The position numbers and the translations under genes are program-made. A stretch of DNA of 64,000 nucleotides from Taibaiella soli (GTDB lineage Bacteria; Bacteroidota; Bacteroidia; Chitinophagales; Chitinophagaceae), in NCBI RefSeq assembly GCF_003236175.1, contig NZ_QKTW01000030.1, positions 1 through 64,000 of the forward strand. Direction: 5' to 3'. This document shows, in pieces, positions 63,218 through 64,000 of this stretch. Under the pieces are notes generated by a model. It worked only from the letters and a program-made list of their open reading frames with translations, made no database searches and was not told where the DNA came from. The number at the start of each line of letters is the position of its first letter. Position 1 is the first letter of the stretch.

Positions 63218-63708
63218 GATAATTTCTTTCTGATGATACTTAATGCAGCGAACAGATTTTTTGCAACTTCGGCTTCGGTTGTCTGTTGCATTGCTGCAAC
63301 TTCTGTTCTGGATCTTCCTTTCAGGTAAATCTCCATAAATGTCTCCTGAAGAATCGCGGGCGCATCCGCCAGCATCGCCATACATTCAGTAAATGTCGCA
63401 TTTTCATGACGGACATGATTGTGTATTAAAACCAACTCACGGGCCCTCCCCTGCAACCAGCTGTAAATACTCAGCGGCGAACTACAAGCCTCTTCCATCT
63501 GACCCGGCAGTTTTGCAAATAAGTTGACCAATATCTTTTCAGCATCCTTCTGCGCAGGCACAAATTTCAGGATGTAGCCGTACAACATAGGGCCATATCG
63601 CGCATACAGCAACGCCACGGCTTCTTTACCGTCGCCCTTCCGTAAGGTTTGCTTTAAGGTATTTTTAGTAACTATTTCAGGCAAAATCAAAACTTCTTTA
63701 ATGAACAA
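63214..63708 (-). CDS. ECF-type RNA polymerase sigma-factor-like protein (degenerate)
   Basis: A 164-aa protein. A region-2-like helix AVALLYARYGPMLYGYILKF and AEKILVNLFAKLP precede a region-4-like HTH (LQETFMEIYLKGRSRTEVAA, MQQTTEAEVAKNLFAALSII). Both are weaker than in typical ECF factors; the region 2 DNA-melting segment lacks the usual D-x2-Q core. The pairing with an anti-sigma-like gene by a GTGA overlap is the main support. It may be an active ECF factor of a divergent group. Confidence 0.65.
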   Translation of the reverse strand: MFIKEVLILPEIVTKNTLKQTLRKGDGKEAVALLYARYGPMLYGYILKFVPAQKDAEKILVNLFAKLPGQMEEACSSPLSIYSWLQGRARELVLIHNHVRHENATFTECMAMLADAPAILQETFMEIYLKGRSRTEVAAMQQTTEAEVAKNLFAALSIIRKKLS

Positions 63709-63937
63709 TCAAGCCACCAAATTAGCCATTTTATAGCAACTGGCGTGTTTATACGTCGTTTCACTGAAATACACCATCTGTCATACCGTATTTGTTCAAT
63801 GTTTCAAATGCCGTCAAAATGCCGCCGGTCCTCCTTAAAATTATCAAAAATGATTTTGCATTTACCTTTCGTTTTAATAAAAAAAGGGCAACATGGTCAA
63901 AACCAATGCTACCCTTGTGATGAATGCATAATTAAGA
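63709..63937. terminator. Intergenic region with minus-strand terminator (63879-63917)
   Basis: The minus-strand hairpin AAGGGTAGCATTGGT / ACCATGTTGCCCTT is followed by seven T and terminates the partial gene to its right. The remainder of the gap shows nothing. Confidence 0.7.
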
Positions 63938-64000
63938 TCAGGCTTTAGCGTCTGCCAATGTAGCGGCCGTACCGTTCACACTCACTTTTTTATCCTCTAC
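63938..64000 (-). CDS. C-terminal fragment of a gene cut by the window edge
   Basis: Reading from the window edge on the minus strand, 20 codons (VEDKKVSVNGTAATLADAKA) end in TGA at 63938. The frame is exactly in phase with the edge, the stretch is protein-like, and a strong terminator follows. The family cannot be named from 20 residues. Confidence 0.55.
   Translation of the reverse strand, partial: VEDKKVSVNGTAATLADAKA

Noticed and set aside
63217-63385. N-terminal extension of the anti-sigma-like protein
   Set aside because: The 56 extra codons overlap the sigma-like gene in another frame and are low-complexity; the GTG at 63217 gives a GTGA junction.

Overview
The window is a chromosomal segment of a member of the Bacteroidota, most likely an aerobic Chitinophagaceae-like or Sphingobacteria-like bacterium. 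The evidence is Bacteroidota-type promoters (TTTG at -33, TAnnTTTG at -7), two secreted proteins with type IX secretion C-terminal sorting tails, DUF5777 and DUF4294 proteins, a 312-aa LDH-like malate dehydrogenase, lipoprotein-rich efflux systems and almost no Shine-Dalgarno sequences. No rRNA, phage or complete insertion sequence is visible. There is one tRNA (tRNA-Lys, TTT).

Layout. 1-2640: a 22-bp tandem repeat array, an XRE regulator, an AbiJ-N-terminal-like protein and REP-like repeats. 2640-4440: malate dehydrogenase and an outer-membrane barrel. 4925-8057 (minus): a five-gene envelope module (OB-fold protein, two c-type cytochrome lipoproteins, YceI, DUF5777 barrel). 8240-10126: DUF4294 protein and a fatty-acid desaturase. 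10273-14463 (minus): a porin-Rieske-imelysin-dihaem oxidoreductase operon, probably concerned with iron. 14697-24750: nine haem-biosynthesis genes. hemA-C-D-E overlap one another; hemF, hemB and hemL follow on the same strand, and hemH and hemJ diverge. Together they cover glutamyl-tRNA to protohaem. 25260-31477: a TetR-controlled RND tripartite pump. 31785-32248: a haem-degrading-type monooxygenase and a 41-aa membrane peptide. 32512-38709 (minus): a second RND pump with a His-rich loop. 38984-45989 (minus): CheB-CheR-response regulator-hybrid kinase-kinase signalling operon. 46249-48257: TetR and MFS exporter. 48418-54646: small stand-alone genes, an HTH-pentapeptide fusion, a T9SS SGNH hydrolase and an M19 dipeptidase. 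54850-57474 (minus): TPR kinase and LuxR-type regulator. 57639-61969: a T9SS Ig-like secreted protein, an AraC regulator and an FAD monooxygenase. 62567-64000: tRNA-Lys, a sigma/anti-sigma-like pair and the tail of one more gene.

Intergenic space is dominated by four dispersed repeat families: a REP-like element ending in CGCGAAATCAG; a GTTGAC/ATTCACCATTGACC family; a CTCCTCC-GGAGGAG hairpin; and a CCGCTCAGGGTGACA element. The second family also enters coding sequence in hemC and brackets a four-helix-bundle gene between hemB and hemL.

The strongest candidates for something not well described are the cytochrome/YceI/DUF5777 module, the porin-Rieske-imelysin-dihaem operon, the repeat-bracketed four-helix-bundle cassette, the repeat-derived segment inside hemC, and the TetR operator shared by the regulator and its pump. 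All functional assignments come from reading motifs; no database search was run.
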